This document shows positions 31,976 through 43,161 of a stretch of 64,000 nt of DNA, one piece after another; positions within the stretch are counted from its first letter, which is position 1; each line of letters opens with the position of its first letter. The translations under genes and the position numbers were made by a program. Origin of the DNA: Gnomoniopsis sp. IMI 355080 (lineage: Eukaryota > Ascomycota > Sordariomycetes > Diaporthales > Gnomoniaceae). The notes beneath the pieces are model-generated. The model ran no database searches. It saw only the letters and a list, made by a program, of their open reading frames with translations, and was not told the origin of the DNA. The stretch lies in assembly GCA_027946555.1 (NCBI GenBank), contig JAPEVC010000012.1, positions 1-64,000 on the forward strand, read 5' to 3'.

Positions 31976-33481
31976 CTAGATGGCAGAGCCTGCGAGCAAA
32001 GATCGTGTTGTTGCATCCATGTCACCCATGGCCATATCCATGCCTCTGGCATCCTCCATCTGGCCAATTCGGCCGTCCAGCATGCCTGGGCCGCCCATCA
32101 TCGGGACGCGATTTTGAACCATGTGATTGTGGTGATTTTGCTGATTATGTTGCTGTTGCTGCTGTTGCTGCTGATTCTGTTGGTTCTGCTCAAGAGCATC
32201 GAGACGTTTCTCAATGGTCTCCAAACGGCTCTCAATCCTGCCGATACCCTGTGACGTCTCGTGGGACAAACGGTCGATTTTGTGGATCAAGCTGCGAAGG
32301 CTTTGCGCCATTGGATTGCCCTCGATGCCGGGAGCTTCAGTAGGCTGGCGAGGTTCGTGGTTGTGCCTTGCCTCTTGAACAACAAAGCGCCATTGGTTTC
32401 CCAGCTGCACCTCGCACACAGCTTTTCCACGCCATGGACAGTCCACTTTTCGGGTACTCGGGTTGCGCTTCTTGGCCGTACTGCTGTACTTGACGCCTCC
32501 ACGATCACACACCAGGTCGAAGCGCGTTGGCTTGCCCTCGCGGTAGTTACTGGATCGCAACTTCACAACACCGTAGCCCTGGTCCTTGGCGACACGTTGC
32601 ACAGCAGTGAGAAGATCTTCAAAAGTACGGTATATGCCTTCGGGCGGAGGTGCCAGGGCGGGCGCCGGAGACTTGGGCATGGCAGAGGACGAAGAATTGC
32701 GGTTGCTGGCACTCGAGGGGCCTGGCAGACTCCAATTCTGTGGAGTCTGCGGAGGGGCCGCCTGGTTTGAGGAAGCCACGTTGGGAGTTGGCTGGGAGGT
32801 TGGCTGGCTCGTCGGAGGGGGTGGCGTCGGCACTGAAGCGGACGGAGCAGGCGAGGGCAGGTTTGTCTGCAGCAAGCCGAGTCTGTCTGGGTTCGAGGTG
32901 GAGGCGTTGGGCTGGGCTTGCTGTTGTTGCTGCTGTTGCTGGGCCTGTTGGTCGTTCAGCTTCCGCTTCTTGGACTGTCGCTGTCTAGACTGCGTCGGAG
33001 CGGGTGGCTGGGGCTGGGACTGCGATGACTGTTGCTGCTGCTGTTGCGGCGCCGAGGTTGTCGCAGCAGCCGGGTTCGGGAGAGACACAGGGACAGACAC
33101 AGAGACAGGTACCGGCGTGGGCGTGGGAATGGGAACGGTGGATTGAGGCCTGCTTGGAGGGAGCTGTTGGTGTTGTTGCTGCTGTTGCTGTTGCTGCTGC
33201 TGCTGCTGCTGCTGCTGTTGCTGTTGATGTTGGTGCTGTTGGTGTTGCTGTGGCACAGTAGCATTCACAGGTGGCGGCGGTGGTGGGACCGTCTGCCAGC
33301 TGTGATGCCCATAGCCTCCTGGGTTGGCAGGATGTTGAGGTTGAGCAGGACCCTGCGGGAAGGTATGGGGAGAGTGATGGGCGTGGTGGGGGTGATGCTG
33401 CTGAGAATGATAAAGGTCGTCCTGGATGGTTGGATGCACTGTACCAGTATCATCAGTCCAGCCGATTATGCGGTGGTCCAT
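31976..33481 (-). CDS. FAR1-domain DNA-binding protein with polyglutamine tract
   Basis: Predicted nuclear transcription factor of the FAR1 (WRKY-GCM1-like zinc) type. Single exon, 501 residues. The N-terminus is His/Pro-rich (HSQQHHPHHAHHSP). A polyQ stretch lies at about residues 78-104, and further Gln/Pro/Ser-rich disorder reaches about residue 275. The FAR1 region (about 280-380) contains RVAKDQGYGVVKLRSSNYR, FDLVCDRGG, DCPWRGKAV and a HNHEP motif, giving the expected C...C...HNH zinc ligands. A coiled coil (SHETSQGIGRIESRLETIEK) is followed by a second Q-rich run. The ATG at 33481 (MDHRIIGW) is used because the longer open frame has no ATG. FAR1 domains descend from MULE-type transposases, but no transposase domain is present, so this is probably a domesticated single-domain factor. 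Confidence 0.88.
   Translation of the reverse strand: MDHRIIGWTDDTGTVHPTIQDDLYHSQQHHPHHAHHSPHTFPQGPAQPQHPANPGGYGHHSWQTVPPPPPPVNATVPQQHQQHQHQQQQQQQQQQQQQQQQQQHQQLPPSRPQSTVPIPTPTPVPVSVSVPVSLPNPAAATTSAPQQQQQQSSQSQPQPPAPTQSRQRQSKKRKLNDQQAQQQQQQQQAQPNASTSNPDRLGLLQTNLPSPAPSASVPTPPPPTSQPTSQPTPNVASSNQAAPPQTPQNWSLPGPSSASNRNSSSSAMPKSPAPALAPPPEGIYRTFEDLLTAVQRVAKDQGYGVVKLRSSNYREGKPTRFDLVCDRGGVKYSSTAKKRNPSTRKVDCPWRGKAVCEVQLGNQWRFVVQEARHNHEPRQPTEAPGIEGNPMAQSLRSLIHKIDRLSHETSQGIGRIESRLETIEKRLDALEQNQQNQQQQQQQQHNQQNHHNHMVQNRVPMMGGPGMLDGRIGQMEDARGMDMAMGDMDATTRSLLAGSAI
33171..33249 (-). repeat. CAG/CAA triplet repeat (polyglutamine)
   Basis: The plus strand is a run of CTG/TTG triplets, read as CAG/CAA on the coding strand. 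It includes an uninterrupted stretch of about seven CTG units around 33199. Length polymorphism between isolates is expected. Confidence 0.85.
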
Positions 33482-34325
33482 CCCTACTATGCAACCCTCC
33501 AAGTCCGTGGCCGACGGCAATGTTTGCACTGGGCACTATTATAGGTAGGGCAAACTGGACACTGGGCGCTGGGCACTGGGCGGGCAGCTGGGTTGGAGGT
33601 GGGACCACCAGCAAATCAGGCAGGTCTGGCGCGCACGATGATTGGTCGGTGCTGCCTGAGCCAGACAGACCAGTCCCCCTAGAGTCTCGCGTTCTGAAGA
33701 AACGAGGTAGTCGACGGGCGCGTATCGGAAGCTGCCCATGCACCGTGTTCCGGGGCCTGGGGGGGCGAAAGATGGCGTCGACAAAACTCGAGACTGATTG
33801 AGCGCCCAAGGTCAATAGTCGAGGTGGACCTCCTTCAAATGCAGCTGCAGCGTCGAGTCTTGAGTCTGTGAGAAGAGGCAATCTTTTTGGGGCTGTGGCT
33901 TTGAGAATTGAGCCAGGGAAACAAACCAGAGCCACCTGGGAGAGAGCAAAGCTGAAATTTCACTAGCGCAATCACGTGGAGTACGGTAGGTAAGCGCCGA
34001 GATTCCTCATAGGTACAGCACCACAGTACCTTCACCACGCAGCGCTGGCAGCCAACACCCGCCGTCGCCGCCTGTCCTTGTCTTCTCCTATCAAAGTGGG
34101 GTGTGGCCTTTTCCCTTCTCGTATCAAGTGCCAACCTTACCCAACCCAACCAGTGACTGGCATTTGACAGATGGACACAGTGGACTATCACATGTCACCT
34201 AACGCAACCTTATTCTTGAATTGATGTCTACCGTAGGTAGAGCTTGAGAGAATACTGGCACTCTCTTTTCTCCATCTCTCTACATCCTCCATCCAACACA
34301 CATTGTGTCCATCGCCAGCCAGAAG
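33482..34325. promoter_or_regulatory. Divergent intergenic region (FAR1 protein / small helical protein)
   Basis: About 840 bases between divergent starts. A minus-strand open frame (33935-33453) covers it but overlaps the FAR1 start in another frame and lacks motifs. It is more likely 5' UTR sequence. Confidence 0.45.
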
Positions 34326-34747
34326 ATGATCGCCCCAACGGCAAAATCGGCAACAGCACCGGGCGCCGAGTCCTGGGACGAGGCCAAGATTGAGCAGGCC
34401 TTGAAGAATCTCAATGATCTTCATATCCAGCTGCGAGAATTGCGCTCAACCATTCCTCGAATGCAAGAACGCCTCGGCGGCCCAGTGGCATCCGGTAGGC
34501 TTCTATTCTCTCCCGTCATAGACTGCATCCCTACTGAGAATTGCATGCAGCCGGCGAACTCGTCACAGTTGTCAAGGGTGCTACTCAGGCCGCCTTCAAC
34601 GAGGTTGAAGAGTACAAAAAGAACGCCACTGACCCAGAGAACATCAAAATATTGGACCGTGCAAAACAGAGTCGAAATCAGAACCCAAAAGGCATTAAGC
34701 CTTGGCGAGCAAAGGATCACCCGGACTGGCTCACGCCTAGCACTTGA
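34326..34747 (+). CDS. Small conserved-looking helical protein, unidentified
   Basis: I do not recognise the family. Two exons, 34326-34494 and 34551-34747, with intron GTAGGC...ATGCAG, give 121 residues. The first half is a strong amphipathic helix (SWDEAKIEQALKNLNDLHIQL, then RELRSTIPRMQERL) starting near residue 17. Splicing continues it into AGELVTVVKGATQAAFNEVEEY. The C-terminus is polar and ends KPWRAKDHPDWLTPST. Size and all-helical pattern recall small subunits of multi-protein complexes such as Mediator, but this is only a resemblance. The ATG at 34326 is chosen because the open frame upstream begins without an ATG. Confidence 0.75.
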
Positions 34748-35827
34748 AACCACCATACCAGTCTGAACTGAGTGTCAGGCACCATCACGACCGCGCATGG
34801 CAATGGACGGCAGAGCGGGAGGAAACTCCTTTTTACGGGTCACTGCACCACAGTGTAGACTATGACTATTGGCTGACTCGACTTGAGGAGCTCATCACCA
34901 GGGCGTAAGAGTTATGTCCAAGGACATTGGGGCTCGATAGGTCCTCCTAGATACTTGAACCTTGGAATCTGCGCAAGGAACGATTGTCTTCTTGGTATTA
35001 TGACTGCGTCGCCTTCTGGCCCCGACAGACAGATGGAATTCCAACAAGAGAAGGAGGATGAGAAGGAATGGCCTCACGTTGGCTCACGGTGCCTTGGCGA
35101 TCATACTGGCAGATCGCCTGCAGTCTCTTGGGTTACCGACGTGCACCCCAAAAAGAAGATGTTACTCTCTGCATTAGGGGCGCCACTAATGGCAAGGCTC
35201 GTCGAGAATCACTCAGCCGCCAGGTTTGACACAGGAGAGGAGTAGTGCCCAATTGAGTGGTTTGTCGGCGGGAATTCCTGTGAAATAATGGCCGAACCGC
35301 AAACAGTACGAAGCATAGTCTTGCACGTGTCAGACACTTACCACCCAATACTCCCCAATACAAAGGATAGAGGAATAGTGAATGGACAATTGACAAAGAT
35401 GAGTACTGCGAACCGCGCAAACACCTATGAGACTGTGGAAAGATAGACGTCTAGATCACTACGGGTTCCAGAGATGCTTAGCGGAGATTTGCAGCTCCGG
35501 CGACAGAAGGGGTAGTTAAACTATAACATTTCCCAAACAAACCTCATTTCACAGGTGATCTGTAAATTCCACTGGAATTGCAAAGCCAGTCTGCAAATTG
35601 CAAGGGGTCCAGTGAATATAATTGCTTCAGCCTGTGAGATTAACTATGTGCACAGGTCGCACCTTGTCAGACCATCCCTGCCCGAATCTTAGTAAGCGGC
35701 GCACCAGAGAGAATTTCGTTGTCCGCTCCAAAACCTCTCCACACCTACGAATCCCATCGCGAAAGAAGAGATCCACGTTCGGCCCAGTCAACCTCCTTAC
35801 ACGACAAATTCACGCCAAATCGTCAAA
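34748..35827. other. Intergenic, RPL34 promoter side
   Basis: About 1.1 kb with only short motif-free frames. The right portion should hold the RPL34 promoter and 5' UTR. No specific elements assigned. Confidence 0.5.
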
Positions 35828-36595
35828 ATGCCTGGCAACCGTGTTACCTACAGACGCCGTAACGGGTGAGGAGTCCCCTCCAATTCCCCGAAAGATTGAG
35901 TTGCCAAGGGGAGTCGATGGGATGCAAGAAGAGGACCCGCAGTACTGACAAAATGTTCTCTCCGCCAGCTACAACACCACCTCCAACCGGACCCGTATCG
36001 TCAAGACGCCCGGTGGTGAGCTTCGTGTCCTGCACATCAAGAAGCGTGGAACCGCTCCCAAGTGCGGTGACTGCGGTACCAAGCTGCCTGGTGTAAGTTT
36101 TCTTCCACACGAGATCTCGAATTTAAATGCATACGATCGGCGACGAAAACAAGAGGCAAACCGAGAAGGCGACGCATCATCAAAGCGACACGTCGAAAAC
36201 CAAAACTGGTTGCCACATGATGAGCGGTGGTCTGGAACGTCACATGGACTAGGTTGAAAATCAATAAACGATCACGATGGACGACAACCTCAACGGCCAT
36301 CGGCTATTCGACCTCCATGTTTCGCCTATATCTACGACGCTGCCCATCACTTGAGAATTAAGACTGCCGAGATTCGAGGACCCCAGCTAATTGAGTCGAC
36401 AAACAGATCCCCGCTCTGCGACCTCGCGAGTACGCCCAGATCTCCAAGCCCAAGAAGACCGTCCAGCGCGCATACGGCGGCTCGAGGTGTGGCAACTGCG
36501 TGCGTGACCGTATCGTCCGCGCGTTCCTGATCGAGGAGCAGAAGATCGTCAAGAAGGTGCTGAAGGAGCAGGAGCAGGGCAAGTCGAAGAAATAA
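35828..36595 (+). CDS. RPL34: 60S ribosomal protein L34 (eL34)
   Basis: Structural protein of the cytosolic large ribosomal subunit. Three exons: 35828-35865, 35969-36092 and 36407-36595, encoding 116 residues, normal for eL34. It opens MPGNRVTYRRRNGYNTTSNR and contains RIVKTPGGELRVLHIKKRG. The CGDCGTKLPG and RCGNCV pairs form the zinc-binding Cx2C...Cx2C, and the protein ends in a Lys-rich tail. The first intron (103 bases) sits after codon 13, early in a basic N-terminus as in RPL32. Intron 2 is long (314 bases) for this genome. It holds an ATGATGA box-C-like sequence near 36214 but no convincing paired box D, so I do not call a snoRNA. Confidence 0.98.
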
Positions 36596-37288
36596 GCTAC
36601 TTGCTGCTGGGCGTTTGACGACAGGAGGGAGCTTTTCCTTTTTGGCCGGCTGGGTGTTGAAAATGGCAATGCAAGGCAAGGGCAAGATGGATTTTGGGAC
36701 GGTCTGAATTTCTGCTCGGTGTTGATTACACAAACAAACGGGAAAAAACCAGGCACGGGCTGCATCATGAAACCACAATAGAGACAGCAACGCCGAAGGG
36801 GCATCTTCAAAACCTCACGGGCTGTTCTCTGCTCTTAGGGCTTACTCTACCGGTGAAGCGTCTTGATGATCAGAATGAGAAGACCATCGAGTCGTAAAAG
36901 ACATGACGGGGTTCCTGCTTCTTGTGGCTATGTGACGAACAGACTGAGACGCAAGCTGGGCCTCCAATACACTGACCTGACAGCTTTTGATGACACTGAT
37001 CCAGCCATACGACTAGTTATCTACTTTTTCCATGCAGCGATGTCTACTCGAGTACAGAACTACTCTCGGTCTACGTAAAGAGAACGTTATGTAGAGCATG
37101 TGTTTGGGTAGAGACCTGACTGCCCTGTAAGCACAAGGACTGGTACTCCAACTTTCCGGGTTATGTGTAGATGACGTGGGGAACAACTTCGATGTGAACT
37201 TTTTCATCCTTCCTCAACCCAGACTGCTCCCTCCCACTATGTCGAGCTCACAGTTGACTCGCTTCAACTCTCCATAACCTACCTAGGT
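36596..37288. other. Intergenic between RPL34 and the NDUFAF3 homologue
   Basis: No gene seen. The perfect palindrome TACCTAGGTA (37280-37289) abuts and overlaps the next start codon by one base. Confidence 0.5.
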
Positions 37289-38137
37289 ATGGCCTCGACC
37301 ATGCGTCCCTCCATGCGCCCACTGCGCCCGCTGAGGGCGCTGCACAATCTCCATCCCGCTCGCCAAAGCCTTCCAGCAGCCGCCCTCCCCAACCGAACTA
37401 GAAGCCTCATTACTACGCCGTCCCTCGCAACCCAACCCCATGCGCACACAAAGGGACCTGTCTTTACAAGCCGAGCGTCCTCGATCTTCCCACCATCGGC
37501 GCGGCCATGCGTCTCTTCCATTCACACCACTGCGTGCCGCACGAGACGCGCGCACAACGACGAGGAAATTCCCGACTCGGCGCCGACGACTGACTTTTCC
37601 CGCATGGACATGCTTGGCCAGACGCCCGCGCCGTCAACATCGGTGGACATTTGCTCGTCGGACGGATTCAAGCTAAATAGCGGGGTGTCCATCTACGATG
37701 GCAAGGGTGTACTGCTTGTGGGCGGCGAGGCGTTTGAGTGGCAGCCGTGGGGAAGTGATATGCGGCTGGTCAATGCGAAGGGCCAGTGGGAGGTGCCCGA
37801 GGGGGCGTGGGCATTACTGGACCTGCTTTGGCCGCGGCCTGGTATGTTTCTTTCTTTCTATACATATCTTGAGAGAAGTATCTCAAGGTGGGGTTTTGCA
37901 GCTGACGTGCTGGTGCACACAGACCTACTGATTATTGGACTTGGGCCGGAGATGCGCCCCCTAAGTCCCGCGACTAGAAGGCATCTCACCAATTTGGGTC
38001 TACGGGTTGAGATCCTGGATACAAGGAACGCTGCTTCCCAATTCAACATGCTGGCTACGGAGAGGGGGGTGGATGATGTTGCAGCTGCTTTGATACCTAT
38101 CGGCTGGAGGGAGGGTATCGGAGCCAACTATGACTGA
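37289..38137 (+). CDS. NDUFAF3-like mitochondrial complex I assembly factor (DUF498)
   Basis: Predicted assembly factor for respiratory complex I in the mitochondrion. Two exons, 37289-37841 and 37923-38137, give 255 residues. The N-terminus is a long Arg/Ala/Ser-rich presequence (MASTMRPSMRPLRPLRALH onward). The NDUFAF3/Mth938 fold then follows: DGFKLNSGVSIYDGKGVLLV, EWQPWGSDMRL and PEGAWALLDLLWPRPDLLIIG, then LGPEMRPLSPATRRHL. The intron GTATGT...CACACAG is placed because its removal gives PRPDLLIIGLG, the family's continuous strand-loop. The intron is 81 bases, divisible by three and free of stops, so retention would insert 27 residues without a frameshift. Fungal genomes with complex I keep this gene, which fits a filamentous ascomycete. 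Confidence 0.9.
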   Translation: MASTMRPSMRPLRPLRALHNLHPARQSLPAAALPNRTRSLITTPSLATQPHAHTKGPVFTSRASSIFPPSARPCVSSIHTTACRTRRAHNDEEIPDSAPTTDFSRMDMLGQTPAPSTSVDICSSDGFKLNSGVSIYDGKGVLLVGGEAFEWQPWGSDMRLVNAKGQWEVPEGAWALLDLLWPRPGMFLSFYTYLERSISRWGFAADVLVHTDLLIIGLGPEMRPLSPATRRHLTNLGLRVEILDTRNAASQFNMLATERGVDDVAAALIPIGWREGIGANYD

Positions 38138-39415
38138 AGCTGGTATGCTCATGAAGGCACCTCGACAAGCACCAGCACGTAGAGCACCACTTTGAGCCAA
38201 GAGATATCATATATCACAAAGGCAAGCTCGGCAAAAGAGCTGTAGCTTGTCGTCGATTAGGCCGAGTCGGCCGAACCACCTATGGAAGATGACGATACCG
38301 TTCACGCCTTCTGGCGAATGCAACTTAAGACGTTGAAGATTATATACCTGAAAGATGTTTACCAGCTGCGGTTTTCCGAGCGTACATCATCCAAGTCCTA
38401 GACACGCCTGGCTATGTAAGGAAAGTTGCTGGTTTCGCAGAAATTAAAGCTGGGTAAAGCTCCGAGACAGCCTTGTGCATACAGTTTGCTGTTTTGGCAT
38501 GATTTTCTTCTATGAATGCAAGCCTGTGATGAGAACGTCCAATGGCGACAATTCCAAGAGTGCACGTGGTATCAAGGACATGACTTATTCGTACCGCATT
38601 CGCCGTGCTTGCATATCGAAGTTTGACGGGTGGTAAAAGTACCCAAGGCAGGTATGACACATGGGAGGGTTCCTGGCTACTAAGGTCCCCTGCAATAGTT
38701 CGTCTTAACCAGGTTCTGTGTGGCAGTGTGGCAGGTCCAGCCTACGTTAGGCTTATCATTGCCTTGTCAGGCAAAAGAACAACCTTCTTTCATCACCCCG
38801 AATTGTGACCAGCTTCTCTTTTTCTCCGGCTTACCTCGGAACTCGCGCGGCTCTCAATCTACCAACTCAGCTGCACCCGCCGCCAACACGTGCTGTTCTT
38901 GTTTGGCTGTGAACCTAAGGGAAAAAAAGGCCCTGGTCAACGGTGGCAGGTCTAGAGTCATCGCTCTCAGCCTTCCCGCCTTCCCACCTGGCTACTACAG
39001 CAGATACCACAGCCTCGCGAAGCCGGAGAAGGGCTGTCTGCCCTGTTCTGTCCAATCCCTAGGCCTTCATTGCTTTTCGAAAGGCTTTTTCCAACTGGAA
39101 CTCTCGAACGATTCTGCGATCACCGCCCATCACCTGCTGAAGGGGAATCCTTTTAAGCAACAGCCGCAACCTCGGTCGTCACCTTCGCCCGTATATTGTT
39201 CTCTTCACTTGTCAACATTTTGTCATGTTGTGGGTCAGCGCCTGGTCATCTACCTTCCTGTTCCACTCACCTCCCTGAAGCGTGTTATAGCAAAATACGA
39301 AGGGCACGTACATTGAGACCAAAGAAAACGGCATTGGTTGTTTTTCCAGCATTCTACCTCAGTCTTTCCACGCTGATCTCACCCTCCCTTGCCCGGCCTG
39401 CCAAGAGGGACAGAC
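38138..39415. other. Intergenic / 5' leader of the hydrolase-phosphatase gene
   Basis: About 1.3 kb. Open frames of up to 198 residues on the plus strand (38720-39316) are Ser/Cys/Leu-rich without motifs and probably lie in the long 5' leader or promoter of the downstream gene. Confidence 0.45.
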
Positions 39416-41536
39416 ATGGCCTACGGCTTCGACAGTTCCCTCATCAACAACACAACAACAACCAGATATATCACCACCTTGGCCAAAAAAATTCATTCAT
39501 CCCTTGAGTCATCCGGGTCTCGGAGAGCTTGGGTGTCAGTCACTACAGCTACTGCTCTACTCGTATCAATCTGGTGTTGGAAACGAATGGCGACTTCATC
39601 GACCAAAATTGCAAATACTTCATCGCAGGCTAAAGGTTCACTTCTTCAAACTAACAGCTATGGTGCGCATCCCCTTAAAATGGGTAGAAGGCTCTGATGC
39701 TGACATTCTATAGACCCCAAGTTGACAGATCCTGACCTCCTCAGAGACAATTCTGAGATCAAGTCCTTCGCCACAAGCCGTTTCACTTACTCTGGTGTGC
39801 GCGTCTTTTACAAGCCACACGCGCGCATAGATGAGCTACCGCGCGATCCAGCACCATTACCACTCTTGGTCTTTGTTCACGGACTCGGGGGCTCAGTCGC
39901 GCAATTCCATCCTCTCCTGTTAAGCCTAACGCACAACTCATCATGTCTGGCTGTGGATCTTCCAGGATGCGGCGTCTCGGAACTTTCACCCACTTCATGG
40001 GATGCCTATACAAATGAGGCATTGGTTGAACTGCTGGAGACCATTATTGACGACTATCGAGACAAGGAGGCTGGTCAAAGAGTCGTCTTAATCGGGCACA
40101 GCATGGGATGTGCACTGTCTGCACGACTGGCCGCGCCAGGCTCAAGTCGACTTGCCAAGTATGTAGTCGGTCTCGTTGCAATATGTCCACCTGCCGGTCC
40201 ACCAACAGAAAAGGAAGTCAAAATATTTCGAAAGCTGCTGTGGATACCCGGGCCCATATTTGATCTATGGCGTGCATGGGATGCCTGGGGAGGGACTGAG
40301 AGTGCCAGTGTCAAGAGATTCGTCGGGGCTGACGCAGATATCGAGTCCAAACGATTACAGCTCCGATTCAATCGGCAAAGCAGGACTGCGACTTGGAGAA
40401 GGATGGCTTCAGGCGCTTTGCCAGTGTATGAAGACGGTACTGCCAAGGGTGGACTTGCTGGACAAGCCGTGTGGGAGTCTCTCAATATACCGGTTTTTCT
40501 CATCGGAGGCGGCAAAGACCACTTGACAACAGCCAGCCAGCTCGAAAAGATTGCTGGGTATCTTGGAGCTGAAGTCTCTATCGCACATATGGGTGAAACC
40601 AATACTCAACAACCTATTGTGGATGCAGCTGCGCCTGTCGACACGACCCTGCCAATTCTCCAGCAAGCGGAGGATATTACAAATATCAAGGAGGATGACT
40701 TTCATAGAGAAAAGAGGCACGTTCCTGATAGTGACGACGATGCTCACGAGGACCCTACCACGCCCCAGGAGCAGTCCGTCATCGGGATGCCTGCGCAACC
40801 ACTGCATCCCGAGAAGGTAGTCAAGACGCTAATCGTACCGAGAGGGACGCACGGGATGATGTATACACAAGACTGCTCCCACATCCTCGCCAGCGTCATC
40901 GCCGACTTCCTTGCGAACCATGTTACTGGCAGGCTGTCCCGCAGCTGGCAGCTGCAATTCCTAAACAAAGAAGGCAAATGGGAATTGAAGAATCTGGCAA
41001 AGTGGCAGGGTGTCGAGCCAGTGTCCAAGTCGATCGCCGGGGTGTTTCGTGCCATGAAGACAATGAGAGAGGTCGATGACAATCACTCGCCCTCGAAGTT
41101 CGTGGAGAAATGGGGCAACATAGTCAAGGACATTATTGACATTTCAAAAGACACACCGGTCTACGACCCTGCTGGCCTTGAAAGAGCAGGCATCAGATAT
41201 CACAAGTTTCCAACCGTCTCCAAGATTCCTCCCACAGACGACGAAGTTGACCGCTTTGTGGTGCTCGTTGATCGGCTGCGAAAGGAACAGGAGACACGGG
41301 CTGTTGAGGAGCATTGGGAAGAGGGTGAGCATGCCGTGGGCGTTCATTGTCACTATGGATATAATCGCACCGGGTATTTCATTGTGTGCTACTTGGTCGA
41401 GAGATGTGGGTTCGGCGTACAGCAGGCTATCGATGCTTTTGCGAAGGCTAGGCCTAAGGGAATACGGCACTCGCACTTCAAGGACCAGTTGTTTTTGAGG
41501 TACTCTGAATTGAGGAAGCAAGGAGGAGCAGCATGA
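39416..41536 (+). CDS. Alpha/beta-hydrolase fused to an RNA-triphosphatase-like cysteine phosphatase
   Basis: Two exons, 39416-39662 and 39714-41536, give 689 residues. A single hydrophobic helix lies near residues 38-55 (AWVSVTTATALLVSIWCW), suggesting a membrane anchor. An alpha/beta-hydrolase domain follows: the oxyanion strand LLVFVHGLGGS, the nucleophile elbow GHSMG (Ser212), and a candidate catalytic His in PRGTHGMMY. A linker precedes a dual-specificity phosphatase domain. Its loop GVHCHYGYNRTGYFIVCYLVE has Cys628 and Arg634 in the CX5R signature. The HCxxGxNRTG form is that of the PIR1/DUSP11 and capping-enzyme RNA 5'-triphosphatase branch rather than ordinary protein phosphatases. 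Both active sites look intact. Substrates are unknown. The long exon 2 has no in-frame stop, so the fusion is encoded in one exon. Confidence 0.9.
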
Positions 41537-43161
41537 TAGATCGTCTGGCCATGTAGCCCAACTAAGAGGTGTTGATGGTACAGGGACTGAAGCAGCACCT
41601 ACTGGCTTCTCACTTCACGCTTCGCTGATTCATTTCCAGGAGCTGCGGAAGACATAGCTTGACATTATGCGGCGTGGACAGGAGGCGTTGGGCAATGGGC
41701 GACAAGGGTCACCTTCTTTTGTATAAAGAGCATTCTCCATCGTTTTTTCGAGACATACCCTACACTTTTGGCACGAATGCTCCCAACCTACTTTTTCAAA
41801 GTCTCTTCTAGAGCTCCGACTGGTGAGCATGCCCAGTCACCGAGTAGGTGTCAGGCCTCTGAAGCGAAAAGGAGACAAGCAATCATCAGCTATCTTCAAG
41901 CGCGCAGCCGTCAGCTGCAACAAACAAAGACCGTGCGTTGGCACCCAACCAACATACTTCGCCGCATAGCCAATGCCCTCGTGCCTTTGACTAGGCATGA
42001 ATAGCTACGCAACGCTCCAGCCGCCAGACAGTGCCGCGAAAAAAAAAACCTAAGAAGAATTAAACAAATTACACAGCACACCAAAAAAAAAAAGTGAATA
42101 ACATTTGGCCGCCCACCCAAGGGACTCCAGCTCCCAACTCCGCCGCGGCAGCCAATATCCACTCACTCCACTCGATTAGAAATTACTGCAAGGCAATCAT
42201 ACTCGTAGTTCTGCTCTCCCGGCGCCATCCCATAGTGAGAGAGAGGGAAAATTTTAGCCACCATCCCCCAGTAAAGTCACACAAATGACGTCCTTCCCTT
42301 GGGCAGCTCTGGTCGTGAAACCCAACAAGTATGAGGACGCGATCTGCTTGGCGGGTTTGAAACGCTCGGCGACATCGGACGGGTCGCGCATCATCAACCG
42401 TCAACAGCCCCATTATCTCATGAAATTTGTGTGCTCTCTTCTTCCCGTTATCCTTCCGGTGCTATGATTAGTCGGGCAATCTAATCTCTCGGGGGCGTTT
42501 TTCGTTTTCGCCAAGTTTCCGTTGTGATGCGAGGACGATCGTGAGGTTTAGATGGCTTGGTTGGATGGGGGGAGGGCTTGGCGATTGATGCCGTAGCCTT
42601 GGATAAAAGGCAAATTTACTTCCCGAATCATTGTCTGTTTCTTTGAATTTTTTTTTGGTGGGATGAAAGAGGGGGGGGGTCGATCGGTCTTAGATGTCAG
42701 TTGTGGTCACCAATTTGAACGAGTATTCAGAGCATATTGAAATTATCGCCGTATAATAAACGGGACATGTTTCTTCATTCCGGTTCACTACCTGCCGCGA
42801 CAAACCGCGAGCACCAGCTCAATTGCCGTCCTTTCCTGCAAGAGACAGTAGACCGAGATTGATACAGAAAACACAATATAAAAATAAGATAGAAAAAAAA
42901 AACCGTCCAAATGACAGACAAGAGAGTTCGCCATTTCGCCAGATAGCCGAAGTCTAGAATGCTCGTCCGCTACCATGCTAAATTTATAGGTGGTCGTACC
43001 GCCGGAAAAGTTCCCTCCCGAGTTTTCGAAATCCAAAAAAGCTGGAAAAAAGGTCTCTCGCACAGACAGAAGGTTTTAAATCATTATGTCGTGACAACGC
43101 GTATTCTGCTGGGGGGTATATTTGTCGCACTCGTTTCGTCCACGTCGTCTCATTAGTCGGA
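41537..43161. other. Convergent 3' region, no gene seen
   Basis: About 1.6 kb between two converging genes, rich in A/T homopolymers (for example near 42040 and 42890). No open frame has motifs. The right part presumably includes the NoxR 3' UTR. Confidence 0.5.

Noticed and set aside
33453..33935. 160-residue minus-strand frame upstream of the FAR1 gene
   Set aside because: It overlaps the FAR1 start in another frame and looks like 5' UTR or promoter sequence.
36214..36220. Box C-like ATGATGA in RPL34 intron 2 (intronic snoRNA?)
   Set aside because: No convincing box D with a closing terminal stem at a suitable distance.
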